The translations under genes and the position numbers were made by a program. Source: SZUA-521 sp041738285 (GTDB taxonomy: Bacteria; Pseudomonadota; Gammaproteobacteria; Pseudomonadales; Azotimanducaceae). Taken from it: 47,110 bases of DNA. Location of the stretch: contig JBGSQB010000095.1 in the NCBI GenBank assembly GCA_041738285.1, positions 1-47,110 on the forward strand, written 5' to 3'. The notes under the pieces are model-generated. The model made no database searches. It saw nothing but the letters and a program-made list of their open reading frames with translations, and had not been told where the DNA came from. Position 1 is the stretch's first letter; each line of letters opens with the position of its first letter. Of this stretch, positions 16,421 to 24,787 are shown in pieces.

Positions 16421-17325
16421 GCGAGTAGAGCCTCTACGTGCACGGCCGCGGATCGGGTGAGCGATCGTAAGTCATAGCCGCCTTCGAGCGTCGAGACGAT
16501 GCGCCCCTCCGCGTGATCGTTTGCGAGCGCTACGATCAGGCTCGTAATCCAGCGGAAGTCTGCTTCCAGGAGATTGAATCCACCGAGTGGATCATCCCGA
16601 TGGCCGTCGAAACCTGCGGACACCAGAATCAGTTCCGGCCGGTGGTTCTCGATCGCCGGAATCCAGTCGCGCTCTATTGCGTTGCGGAATGCCGACTCGG
16701 CGGTCCCTGCAGGCAATGGCGTATTGACGATGTTTGGTGCCTTCACGTCGAACAACCGATGTGGGTAGTGCGGGTGCTGAAAGCTCGAACACACCAGAAC
16801 CTCGGGGCGGTCGCGAAAGATGTCGACAGTGCCGTTGCCGTGATGCACGTCGAAGTCGAGGATTGCGACCCGTTCGACCTGAGTTAACGCAGCTGCCGCG
16901 CCCACCGCGACGTTGTTGAACACGCAGAACCCCATGGCCTGATCGTGCTCGGCGTGATGCCCGGGTGGGCGAACTGCGCAGAACGCGCGCTGCGTGTCAC
17001 CACCGAGGGCGGCTTTGACGGCATCCACCACCGCGCCCGCTGCAAGTTCTGCGGCGGTCAGGGTCATTGGGCCCATGGCCGTGTCGGCATCGAGGGCAAT
17101 CAGTCCCGATCGCGGCGCGCTCGCATAGATATGACGCAGGTAGCCCGCATCGTGAGCAGATTCAAGATCCGTCGCCGATGCCGGCGTCGGTGAATGCCAG
17201 CTGACCTGCTTGGCGAGGCCGGTCGCTTCGAAATGCGCGAGCAGCGCGCGCAGGCGATCGGGCCGCTCGGGATGACCTGCGTGCATTTCGTGGGCGAGGT
17301 AGTCGGGGTGGGTATAGATCTGCAC
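16417..17325 (-). CDS. Histone-deacetylase-superfamily amidohydrolase (class II/acetoin-utilisation-like)
   Basis: 302 aa from GTG 17325. Signature segments are HPERPDRL (about 18-25), RPPGHHAE (H123/H124), DFDVHHGNGT (D159 and H161 as zinc ligands), SAGFDGHRDDP (D240 as third ligand) and EGGYD near the C-terminus. Bacterial members deacetylate polyamines or other acetylated amines. No Shine-Dalgarno sequence is visible, because palindrome R2a begins one base upstream of the start codon. The next internal ATG would cut off the HPERP segment, so GTG is retained. Confidence 0.9.
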   Translation of the reverse strand: MQIYTHPDYLAHEMHAGHPERPDRLRALLAHFEATGLAKQVSWHSPTPASATDLESAHDAGYLRHIYASAPRSGLIALDADTAMGPMTLTAAELAAGAVVDAVKAALGGDTQRAFCAVRPPGHHAEHDQAMGFCVFNNVAVGAAAALTQVERVAILDFDVHHGNGTVDIFRDRPEVLVCSSFQHPHYPHRLFDVKAPNIVNTPLPAGTAESAFRNAIERDWIPAIENHRPELILVSAGFDGHRDDPLGGFNLLEADFRWITSLIVALANDHAEGRIVSTLEGGYDLRSLTRSAAVHVEALLA

Positions 17326-17390
17326 GGGGACAGTTTCGCTGTTTCGAGATACAGCGTACCGGGAATCAATGGCGCAGCGTAACTGTCCCC
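17326..17390. repeat. GGGACAGT palindrome R2a abutting the HDAC start
   Basis: GGGGACAGTTTCGCTG (17326-17341) pairs with CAGCGTAACTGTCCCC (17375-17390), with small mismatches in the middle. It belongs to the same GGGACAGTnnnnCTnnTTC pattern as the other elements. It lies immediately upstream of the HDAC-family GTG start and so takes the place of a normal ribosome binding site. Confidence 0.75.
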
Positions 17391-17402
17391 TTGATGGTAG
17401 CC

Positions 17403-17475
17403 GGGACAGTTACCCTGTTTCGACTCGCAGGCCGCGTTGTCGCGGTTGCTGGCGCGAAACAGGGGTAACTGTCCC
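17403..17475. repeat. GGGACAGT palindrome R2b at the EAL gene stop
   Basis: GGGACAGTTACCCTGTTTCG (17403-17422) pairs with its complement, which has one extra G, at 17455-17475. The loop is about 32 nt. The element ends inside the TAG stop codon of the EAL-domain gene. Together with R2a it forms a tandem pair that fills the gap between two minus-strand genes and is the likely terminator of the EAL transcript. Confidence 0.8.
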
Positions 17476-18626
17476 TACCCGGCCTCCCGCCGCCGCTCCT
17501 GATGCGCGATCAGCAGCGCCGTGAAGTCAGCCGCGCTGAGTGCCTCGGCGAACAGAAATCCCTGAGCCGCATCGCAGCCGAGATTCTGCGCCGCCTGGCG
17601 CTGAGCTTCGGTCTCGATGCCCATGGCAATCGTGCGAACACCGAGATGACGACCGAGCGCCGCGAGTTCACCGACCAGCGCTGCCGTCGCGGGTTCGGCC
17701 AATCGCTCGATGATCGAGCGGTCGACTTTCCAGCTCGACAGGGGCAGAGCGCCGATGGCACTGGGATCGATCAGATCGGTGCCGAGTCGGTCGATGCAGA
17801 AGCTGACACCGAGATCCAGCAAATCACCGAGGGCGTGCGAGTGCGCATCGAGCGCATGTGGCAGGTCGGGGGCGGCGATTTCCAGTTCGAGGTCGCTGCC
17901 GTCGAGACGGTAACGATCGAGGGCGTCCATTACCGAGCCGGAGAACGTCGAATCGAGCTGGGCGGGGGATAAGTTGATGGCCAGACGTGCGCCCGCCGGC
18001 CACAGCTTGCGCCATTCCGCGAGATGCCACAGTGCGCGTTTGACCACGAAGTCGCCGACCCGCGTCATCTCACCGCGGGCTTCGGCGTTGGCGATCACCG
18101 CCTCTGCTCGCAGGCCCGGTACTTCCAGGCCGTGCCAGCGCAGCAGCGCTTCGGCGCCGATCAGCTTACTGCCGTCGATGCTCCACAGCGGCTGAAAATG
18201 AAGTTTGAAATCGTCGAGGCGTGGCGGCTCCGGCCGCAGGTGCACGATTTCCGATCCTTGCCGTGGTGTGAGTGAGTCGCGCAGCGCCACCGCCATGGCG
18301 AGATTCGCGGCGCTGAGCAAGGCGCGACGCAGTTCGACCGCGAGTTCGCCGTTGGCCGCGGTGCGCGCCACATGCAGGACATGTTGGGGTGGGTGATCCG
18401 TCAGCCAGACCCGCGCAATGCTGTCGATGCCTGGCAGTTCGGGCAGTTCGTCGCCAACAATGAGCAGCACATCGAAGTCCTGGCTCTGGTTTGCGAGCTG
18501 TTCGGTCAGCTCATCGACGGTTCTGCAGCGCCATGTCTGGGCGACGTCGTCGAGTAGACTCGACAGACCATCGATTGTTGTGCGCGACGCGCACAGTACG
18601 GCCACCTTGAGGGATAGGGGTTTCAT
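17475..18626 (-). CDS. Degenerate EAL-domain protein, probable inactive c-di-GMP phosphodiesterase
   Basis: 383 aa. Residues 1-125 look like a degenerate receiver-type domain without a clear phosphorylatable Asp. The EAL domain spans about 138-378. Retained residues: E159 (EALLRW), N218 (INLSPAQL), D279, K300 (WKVDRS) and E338. Lost residues: the Glu of the ITE segment is A252, the second Asp of DDFG is R280, and the Glu of AEGVE is M335. Three losses among the key metal/catalytic positions argue for a c-di-GMP sensor or a scaffold rather than an enzyme. The ATG has AGGGGG directly adjacent, an unusually close spacing. No GGDEF partner is encoded nearby. Confidence 0.85.
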   Translation of the reverse strand: MKPLSLKVAVLCASRTTIDGLSSLLDDVAQTWRCRTVDELTEQLANQSQDFDVLLIVGDELPELPGIDSIARVWLTDHPPQHVLHVARTAANGELAVELRRALLSAANLAMAVALRDSLTPRQGSEIVHLRPEPPRLDDFKLHFQPLWSIDGSKLIGAEALLRWHGLEVPGLRAEAVIANAEARGEMTRVGDFVVKRALWHLAEWRKLWPAGARLAINLSPAQLDSTFSGSVMDALDRYRLDGSDLELEIAAPDLPHALDAHSHALGDLLDLGVSFCIDRLGTDLIDPSAIGALPLSSWKVDRSIIERLAEPATAALVGELAALGRHLGVRTIAMGIETEAQRQAAQNLGCDAAQGFLFAEALSAADFTALLIAHQERRREAG

Positions 18627-18674
18627 CCCCCTAAGCTATCGGCTCGGTTGGGAAAATCCTTTAACCGCGTCGCA

Positions 18675-21600
18675 TTACCGGCTCGCCGGAGTCAGTGACA
18701 ACTCGACGCCGCGGTGATCGCGCCGCACGCTGAAGACGTCGCCCAACCTGGCGAGGTGGGGGCTCTTCACGGCCGCCTCTCCGTTGACAAGCTCGAGGTC
18801 GATGGCGCGCACCTGCAGCAGCACATGGGTCAGCAGCATGGCGAGCGCTTGCCAGCCGGCGTCGGTGATGGATTCGGCGATGGTGATGCGGCGCCCCCAA
18901 CTCTCCAGCACGACGACGAGTTCGCCCTTCGCAAAGGCCAGATAGTTGCCTGGCCGACGATGGGGCAATGCAAGACCCGGCCAATCGAGTGACAAACCGC
19001 ACGGCGCGACCGGATCGCTTGCGCTCACCCACCACGCGGAAGGCGTGGATGGCTGCGCATCCGCCATCAACCTGCGAATGGCGCCGGGCAGGGCGAATTG
19101 TGGGCCCGACAGGCCCATGAAGAAGAGCCCGGTGGTCACTTCGCCTGCGAGTTCCATCACGCGCAGTGCGCGAAAGACGGCAGCCCAACGAAATGTACCG
19201 GTTTCCCGATTGGCGATCTCGCGGCAGACGAAGCCGTAGCGGTCGAGCAGCATGCGGGCATACTGCTTCGCATCTTCCAGGGCAGACAGTGGATCGTCCT
19301 GAGGCGCGCCGATGGCGTTGAGAAACCAGTTGCCGGTAAACGTTGCGGCATTCGCGCGCGGCCGCCGGCGCAGTCCCGATCCGAGCGGCTGAGCAGGTGG
19401 GAGCACATCGAACTTGCGCAGCAGTCCCTGCCGCAGTGGCGCAATGCTGTCCGCGCTGACAGTGCCTTGCCACACGGCGGACCAGAACGACTCGTTGAAG
19501 GTGCGCAGGTCATCGCCAGTCGCGTCGGCGAGCGTGAGATACGTGTACCGCGCGCTCGGGTCGCGAAACGCGGTCGCGATCGACGCGGGCGCGGTGCCGC
19601 CATCGGAGGCCATGAGTTCGGCATCTTCGAGCGGACACACAGTGAGCGTCTCCAACCCGCGTCCTATCCAGGCGTAGCCGTTGGCAGCGAAGGCATCATC
19701 GATCATATGATCGTGATAGCCGGTGTGTCGCGCCTGCATCAGATCGTCGAGCCACACCGGCAGCGATGCGGTGAAACCCCGCAGTCGCTCGAGACTTTCG
19801 AACACAGCGCCCATCGACGCGGGTCCAGCAAGGCCGTGCCAGCTGGCGAGGAACCCCGGCAGCGCCGTGCATGGCTTTGGATCCAACACGACGCGCGCGG
19901 CGGCGCGCTGCATGCGCAGCAGAATCTCGACGTTGTCTGCATCGCAGTAGTAGATCCGCTCCTCCTCGAGCATGAGCGGGCCCATCACGAGCGCGCCGTC
20001 ATCCACCAACGCGTTCAGCACTTCGACGCCGATCGCCGTGGGGAAAAGGGCGCGGATCGATTCGAGTGACAGGGGTCCATGAAAACCCAGCAGCCCGGCA
20101 GCGATGTCGGCGATGTCGCGGGGATCATCCAGCAGCACCAGGTCCTCGCGTGCCTCACCGAAGAGGTGCTGCGCGATATGACGCGCCTGTTCGGGATGGC
20201 ACGCCCAGCGTCGTTCGCCCTCCATCAGCCATACCGGGGCGCCGTTCTCGGGCAAGCCCGCCGCGACAAGATGACTCGCGATGACGTCCCACTCCGATTC
20301 ACCAATCAACGTGCGTTCCTTGAGCCATTCACCGAGATCCGCTGCGTCGAGCACTTCGTAGCCGGGTGCGAGGCGTCGCCGCTTGTTCTCGAACTCGGCT
20401 ACCACCGCGGGTTTCAGGCGCGGTCGCAGGGATTCGTTGCGCACCGCGGCGGCGATGAGGTCATCGGACAGCGCGCTGGGGCCCGCGACTTCCGGACTGT
20501 CGTCGGCGTACATATAGGTACTGGTGATCTGTCCCCATGCGATGTTCGATGCAAACGGAGATGGGCTCACCGTCTGCACGCGCGTCACTGCGATCTCGCC
20601 GCTGCGCAGCGCCGCAAGTGACTCATGCAGCGCTTGCAGATCGAATTCGTCGGACAGGCAGGTACGCCAGGTTTCCAGCAGGACGGGGAAGTCGCCATAG
20701 CTCGATACGGCGGCCATGAGCTTTTTCGCCTGCATGCGGCTCATCCACAGCGGCAGGCGGCTGTTGAAGCGCGACTTGCTGAGGAGCAGTGCGCGGCCGG
20801 CACATTCGCGAAAGCGCGCGCCGAAAAACCCGGAGGACTCGAGCGCGGCGCGCAGGTGACGTTCGATCGCGGTGACGTCGAGCTGATCGAGAATGGTCTC
20901 GATCGACAACGGCCCCGGAGTCTGTATGGCTATGGCATCGTCGGTGGCGAAGATCTCGCAGGGGTAGGGTGACTCGGCGTTGATGGCAGCCCCGAGCACG
21001 AGCGCAAGTGGTCGATTGACGCGCCCGCCCCACAGCGTGTGCAGCACCGTCTGCTGCTCGAGTACCGAACCTCGATAGCCGCCGGGACCCGATGCGATCT
21101 CCTCGATGAGCACGTGGTGGCGATGCGGCAGCGCGGCGCCGGTGTGCTCGCGCTGCCGCGCGAGGTAGGTAGCAAGTTCGTCCGCCGCGGTTTCGTCGAA
21201 GTGGTGCGTCGCCTGTAATGCGTCGACGAAACGCGACTCATCGCGCGACGCAAGGTGCGCGTCCGCAGCCTCTAGGAATGAACCAATGCGTGTGGAGTAG
21301 TGAAAGCTGCGGCCGCTGCCATCCGAACGCCAGAAAGGCGGTGCGTCGGCAGTGGACTTGGCGGGCCGCACCAGCACGTCGTTGTGAGTGATGCGCGCCA
21401 CCTGCCACTGCTGACTGCCAAGGGAAAACACCTGGCCGATGGTTGCTTCCCAGACGAACTCCTCGTCCAGCTCACCGATGCGCGCTCCGGAATCGACGTG
21501 GCGCAGCTGGAAGTAGCCCCGATCAGGAATCGTTCCACCCGAGCTGTAAAGCGCAAGCGTTGCGCCCTTCGTCGCACGCGCGGTACCTGCGATGCGATCG

Positions 21601-23027
21601 AAGGTGATGCGTGGCTTCAAGTCGCGCACGCGGCTGCCCGCGTAGCGTCCGGCAAGCATCTCCAGGACCAGATCGAACTGATCGCGCGGTAACGCGTGGT
21701 AGGTGTAGCTGCGGCAGAGCAAACCGAACAGGTTGTCGATGCACCAGGTTTCGCTCGACGTGAATGCAACGATGACCTGTGCCAGTACATCGAGTGCGTT
21801 CTCGATGGGCTTCGTCGGCTCGATGTCGCGTTGGTCGATTGCGTGCGCCAGCGCCGCGGCCTCGACGAAGTCGTGGGCGTGAGTAGGGTAGAGGCGGCCA
21901 CGACTCGTCTCGCCCACGCTGTGCCCGGCGCGACCGATGCGTTGCAATGCGGAGGCGATGGAGCGCGGCGATTGAATCAGCACTACTTCATCGAGATGGC
22001 CGATGTCGATGCCCATCTCGAGGCTCGTGGTGGCGACGATCGCCTTCATGTCGCCACGTTTGAGCCGCGCCTCCACTTCCGTGCGGATGTCGCGTGCCAG
22101 TGAACCGTGATGGGAGTAAGCGAGCGGCTCCGCCGCGCCATGGTTGATCTTCGACGTGAGCCGCTCGGCCAGACGCCGGCTATTGGTGAAAAACAAAGTC
22201 GATGTATTGGCAGCAATGCGTTCGCGAAAGGAATCCGACAGCGGCACCCAGATCTTCTCGCCGGCGGCGATGCGATCACGCACGACTGCGGGAAACGACA
22301 CCCGAAAGTCGATCTGTTTCGAGTCATCACCGCGCACGATGGTGACGTCGCGCGGTCGGTGGTTTTCATCGAAGCCACCGACAAACGTAGCGACGGACTC
22401 GAGCGGGTGCACCGTGGCCGACAGGGCGATGCGCTGGAAATCTCCGCACAAGAGTGCGAGCCGCTCGAGGGCGGCGACGAGCACCACACCGCGGCGGTTG
22501 TCGACCACGGAGTGAATCTCATCGACGATGACAGTATCGATCTGCATCAACGTCTGGCGTGCTCGCACCGATGTCAGCATCAACAGCAGGCTCTCGGGTG
22601 TAGTGACGAGAATCTCCGGTGGCTTGCGCAGCAGTCGCTGCCGCTCATCTTGCGGTGTGTCTCCGGACCGGGTCGCGACGCGTACGACAGGGTAGGTCTC
22701 GCCGCGCGCGGCGAACGTGGTACGAAGCCCTTCCAGCGGGGCGATGAGGTTGCGCTGAATGTCGTTGTTCAGAGCCTTCAGTGGCGAGATGTACAGAACG
22801 CGCGTTGCATTGCAGGCAAGCGCGCCGGTGGCGAAGCTATCCAGCGCCGACAGAAATGCCGTGAGCGTCTTGCCGCTGCCGGTAGGCGCTGTGATGAGCG
22901 CGTGCGCGCCAGATCGGATGACCGGCCAGCTGCGCCGTTGCACGTCCGTTGGCGCGGCGTAAGTGGATTCGAACCAGGCACGCACCCCGGGATGAAAATC
23001 CGAGAGTGCGACTCCCCCGTTGCTCAT
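18675..23027 (-). CDS. lhr: Long ATP-dependent helicase Lhr
   Basis: 1450 aa from ATG 23027 (AGGG upstream); an upstream in-frame extension to 23105 overlaps the divergent gene and is rejected. The Walker A motif is APTGSGKT (K53), the DEIH box is at 169-172, and SRSIASALQRIGRAGH-like residues (here SPRSIASALQRIGRAGHSVG, in the first third) form the superfamily 2 motif VI. A winged helix and a beta-rich core follow, then a long C-terminal region as in Escherichia coli Lhr. In that enzyme the C-terminal part contains AlkZ-like winged-helix modules and has uracil-DNA glycosylase activity. It probably acts as a 3'-5' DNA/RNA-DNA helicase in repair. Confidence 0.95.
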   Translation of the reverse strand: MSNGGVALSDFHPGVRAWFESTYAAPTDVQRRSWPVIRSGAHALITAPTGSGKTLTAFLSALDSFATGALACNATRVLYISPLKALNNDIQRNLIAPLEGLRTTFAARGETYPVVRVATRSGDTPQDERQRLLRKPPEILVTTPESLLLMLTSVRARQTLMQIDTVIVDEIHSVVDNRRGVVLVAALERLALLCGDFQRIALSATVHPLESVATFVGGFDENHRPRDVTIVRGDDSKQIDFRVSFPAVVRDRIAAGEKIWVPLSDSFRERIAANTSTLFFTNSRRLAERLTSKINHGAAEPLAYSHHGSLARDIRTEVEARLKRGDMKAIVATTSLEMGIDIGHLDEVVLIQSPRSIASALQRIGRAGHSVGETSRGRLYPTHAHDFVEAAALAHAIDQRDIEPTKPIENALDVLAQVIVAFTSSETWCIDNLFGLLCRSYTYHALPRDQFDLVLEMLAGRYAGSRVRDLKPRITFDRIAGTARATKGATLALYSSGGTIPDRGYFQLRHVDSGARIGELDEEFVWEATIGQVFSLGSQQWQVARITHNDVLVRPAKSTADAPPFWRSDGSGRSFHYSTRIGSFLEAADAHLASRDESRFVDALQATHHFDETAADELATYLARQREHTGAALPHRHHVLIEEIASGPGGYRGSVLEQQTVLHTLWGGRVNRPLALVLGAAINAESPYPCEIFATDDAIAIQTPGPLSIETILDQLDVTAIERHLRAALESSGFFGARFRECAGRALLLSKSRFNSRLPLWMSRMQAKKLMAAVSSYGDFPVLLETWRTCLSDEFDLQALHESLAALRSGEIAVTRVQTVSPSPFASNIAWGQITSTYMYADDSPEVAGPSALSDDLIAAAVRNESLRPRLKPAVVAEFENKRRRLAPGYEVLDAADLGEWLKERTLIGESEWDVIASHLVAAGLPENGAPVWLMEGERRWACHPEQARHIAQHLFGEAREDLVLLDDPRDIADIAAGLLGFHGPLSLESIRALFPTAIGVEVLNALVDDGALVMGPLMLEEERIYYCDADNVEILLRMQRAAARVVLDPKPCTALPGFLASWHGLAGPASMGAVFESLERLRGFTASLPVWLDDLMQARHTGYHDHMIDDAFAANGYAWIGRGLETLTVCPLEDAELMASDGGTAPASIATAFRDPSARYTYLTLADATGDDLRTFNESFWSAVWQGTVSADSIAPLRQGLLRKFDVLPPAQPLGSGLRRRPRANAATFTGNWFLNAIGAPQDDPLSALEDAKQYARMLLDRYGFVCREIANRETGTFRWAAVFRALRVMELAGEVTTGLFFMGLSGPQFALPGAIRRLMADAQPSTPSAWWVSASDPVAPCGLSLDWPGLALPHRRPGNYLAFAKGELVVVLESWGRRITIAESITDAGWQALAMLLTHVLLQVRAIDLELVNGEAAVKSPHLARLGDVFSVRRDHRGVELSLTPASR

Positions 23028-23075
23028 GGTGACCCTGGAGTACACTTTCGCCCCGAGTATAAACGCAGGTCCTCC
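23028..23075. promoter_or_regulatory. 48-bp divergent region between lhr and CoA-transferase gene
   Basis: Both starts are driven from this very short space. A TATAAA/TTTATA patch at 23058-23063 could serve as a -10 in either direction, but I see no convincing -35 partner. The promoters must extend into one or both coding regions. Confidence 0.3.
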
Positions 23076-24314
23076 ATGGCATCGCGAGATCTCGACTGGC
23101 CGCACGTGCTCGCGCCCGGCATGCGGGTCTTTCTGTCGGGTAGCAGCAACGAACCGGCCGGCTTCTTTGAAGCACTCGCGGCATCGCCCGAGTGTGCCGC
23201 AGGCGTCACCTTCGTCCAGTTCCCGCTCGCCGGACTCAACAGCACCGATCTTTCTTCATTGCATCCAGACGCGCGAGTCGAGTGTTTTTTCGCAACGCCG
23301 GCACTGCGCGATGGTATGGCCGCGGGGCGCGTTAGATTCATGCCGATGCAGATGCGCGCGGTCTACGCATATCTGGCGGGTCAACATTTCGACGTCGTAC
23401 TCACCCAGGCCGCGCGTGATCGCGACGGCGTCCTGCGCTACGGGCCGAATGTGGACTTCTTGGGTGCTGCATTGCGCAACGCGAGTGCCCTAGGTGTCGA
23501 GATCAATGAACAGATCGTCGCCCCGCTTGGCTTGCCCCGGTTGCCGGAGGCGAGAGTCGACTTCTCGATCACGACGAACCGTCCCTTCGCAGCGCTCGCA
23601 CCGGCGGTGCTCGATGAAGCGGCGCGCGCCATCGGTCGGCATGTGCGGGATCTGGTACGCGATGGGGACTGCATTCAAACGGGCATCGGGGCGATTCCCG
23701 CGGCGATTCTCGGCGCGCTCGTCGATCGTAACGATCTCGGTATGCACTCGGGTCTGATCGACGATGCGGGATTCGCGCTTATCGAAAAGGGCGTGATGAC
23801 GGGCGTACGTAAGCCCATCGACGCGCGGCTTCACGTTGCCGGCGCGGTACTGGGTTCGAAGGCTCTACTCGAAGGGCTGCGCGATCGCCGCGATGTGGTG
23901 TTCCGGGGTGCCGACTACACCCATGAGGTCGGTGTCATTCGTCAGTTGCCGAACTTCGTTTCCATCAACTCGGCGGTAGAGGTCGATCTGTTCGGTCAGG
24001 TCAATGCGGAGTTCGCCGCTGGCAGACAGATCTCCGGCACAGGGGGATCGGTCGATTTCATGCGCGCGGCCAAGTCATCTTCAGGTGGTCGATCGATCGT
24101 TGCGATGAATGCCACCGCAAAGGGCGGCGCCGTCTCGAGAATCGTGCCGCGGGTGGAGCTGGTAACGGCACTGCGAACCGATGTCGATATCGTCGTCACC
24201 GAGCATGGCGTTGCTCAACTCGGGCATGCCGACGTCGATGCGCGTGCGCGCGCGCTGATCGAAATTGCCTCCCCCGAGTTTCGCGACGAGCTTCGCGCAG
24301 CGTGGTCGAGGTGA
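23076..24314 (+). CDS. Acetyl-CoA hydrolase/4-hydroxybutyrate CoA-transferase family protein
   Basis: 412 aa from ATG 23076. Family segments appear in order: GIGAIPAAILGAL, HSGLIDDAGFALIEKGVMTG, VFRGADYTHEVGVI, SINSAVEVDLFGQVNAE (near 295-311, including the probable catalytic Glu that forms the CoA-thioester anhydride), and ISGTGGSVDFMRAA. It is shorter than many homologues at the N-terminus but contains both halves of the CoA-transferase fold. It would exchange CoA between acetyl-CoA and a short carboxylate, or hydrolyse it. It is transcribed divergently from lhr. Confidence 0.9.
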   Translation: MASRDLDWPHVLAPGMRVFLSGSSNEPAGFFEALAASPECAAGVTFVQFPLAGLNSTDLSSLHPDARVECFFATPALRDGMAAGRVRFMPMQMRAVYAYLAGQHFDVVLTQAARDRDGVLRYGPNVDFLGAALRNASALGVEINEQIVAPLGLPRLPEARVDFSITTNRPFAALAPAVLDEAARAIGRHVRDLVRDGDCIQTGIGAIPAAILGALVDRNDLGMHSGLIDDAGFALIEKGVMTGVRKPIDARLHVAGAVLGSKALLEGLRDRRDVVFRGADYTHEVGVIRQLPNFVSINSAVEVDLFGQVNAEFAAGRQISGTGGSVDFMRAAKSSSGGRSIVAMNATAKGGAVSRIVPRVELVTALRTDVDIVVTEHGVAQLGHADVDARARALIEIASPEFRDELRAAWSR

Positions 24315-24485
24315 GATGTGCGTCACAACCTGCAGGTGTTTAGCGCTTGGTCCTGCGGCCGCCGCGACGCCGCCTATACTCAAGTGGCACGAGAATCGCA
24401 GCGTCTATGGCGAGGCGAGTTTGCGACGGGAAATTGGCACGGAACGCTGACCCGGCGCGTCGTAAAACGACACAGGAGGCGCGTA
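24315..24485. other. Intergenic region upstream of the zinc-ribbon gene
   Basis: A possible -10 hexamer TATACT lies at 24375-24380 in the plus direction, about 105 nt before the start, without a clear -35. AGGAGG at 24474-24479 is a strong ribosome binding site for ATG 24486. No other coding potential is convincing here. Confidence 0.35.
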
Positions 24486-24734
24486 ATGGACTACGTAGGG
24501 TTGGATCCGACAGTGGGTCTGGAATGTACGAGCTGCCGGCACATCGTGCGGTTGCCATACAGCGAGCTGCTCGACAAGGTGCTCGACCAGGTGCCGATGT
24601 GCTGTGACGGCTGCGGCCGGCCCATCGAACACGACTGGACCACGGTCAACATCGTGCAGAACATCATCCGCCGCCGCATGCGTGAAGCGCATCGCGCCGA
24701 CACCGCCCGCTTCGCGCCCAGCGTTGTACGCTAG
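24486..24734 (+). CDS. Small zinc-ribbon protein (82 aa), function unknown
   Basis: AGGAGG is 6 nt before the ATG, the best ribosome binding site in this area. Two CxxC knuckles, C14-TS-C17 and C40-DG-C43, are spaced as in a rubredoxin-like zinc ribbon. A hydrophobic/acidic helix (YSELLDKVLDQV) lies between them and a basic Arg-rich tail (IIRRRMREAHRA) follows. I do not recognise the family. Such ribbons often bind nucleic acid or a protein partner. The TAG stop overlaps the first base of palindrome R3. Confidence 0.75.
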   Translation: MDYVGLDPTVGLECTSCRHIVRLPYSELLDKVLDQVPMCCDGCGRPIEHDWTTVNIVQNIIRRRMREAHRADTARFAPSVVR

Positions 24735-24787
24735 GGACAGTATCACTTGTTCAGGTTCGGTCGAACCTGAACAAGTAAACTGTCCCC
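24734..24787. repeat. GGGACAGT palindrome R3 between convergent stops
   Basis: GGGACAGTATCACTTGTTC (from 24734) continues with AGGTTCG and pairs with the complementary arm 24762-24787, with two small mismatches. The loop is nearly absent. The module TTGTTCAGGTTCG recurs beyond the right arm as TTATTCAGGTTCG, which is the 3' coding end of the oligopeptidase gene, and also beside R4 (39933-39945). The element fits between the zinc-ribbon stop and the oligopeptidase TAA (24788-24790) and is a likely bidirectional terminator. Confidence 0.82.

Noticed and set aside
22107..23075. Plus-strand extension of the CoA-transferase frame opposite lhr
   Set aside because: The homologous protein begins at ATG 23076; the upstream part is antisense to conserved helicase motifs.
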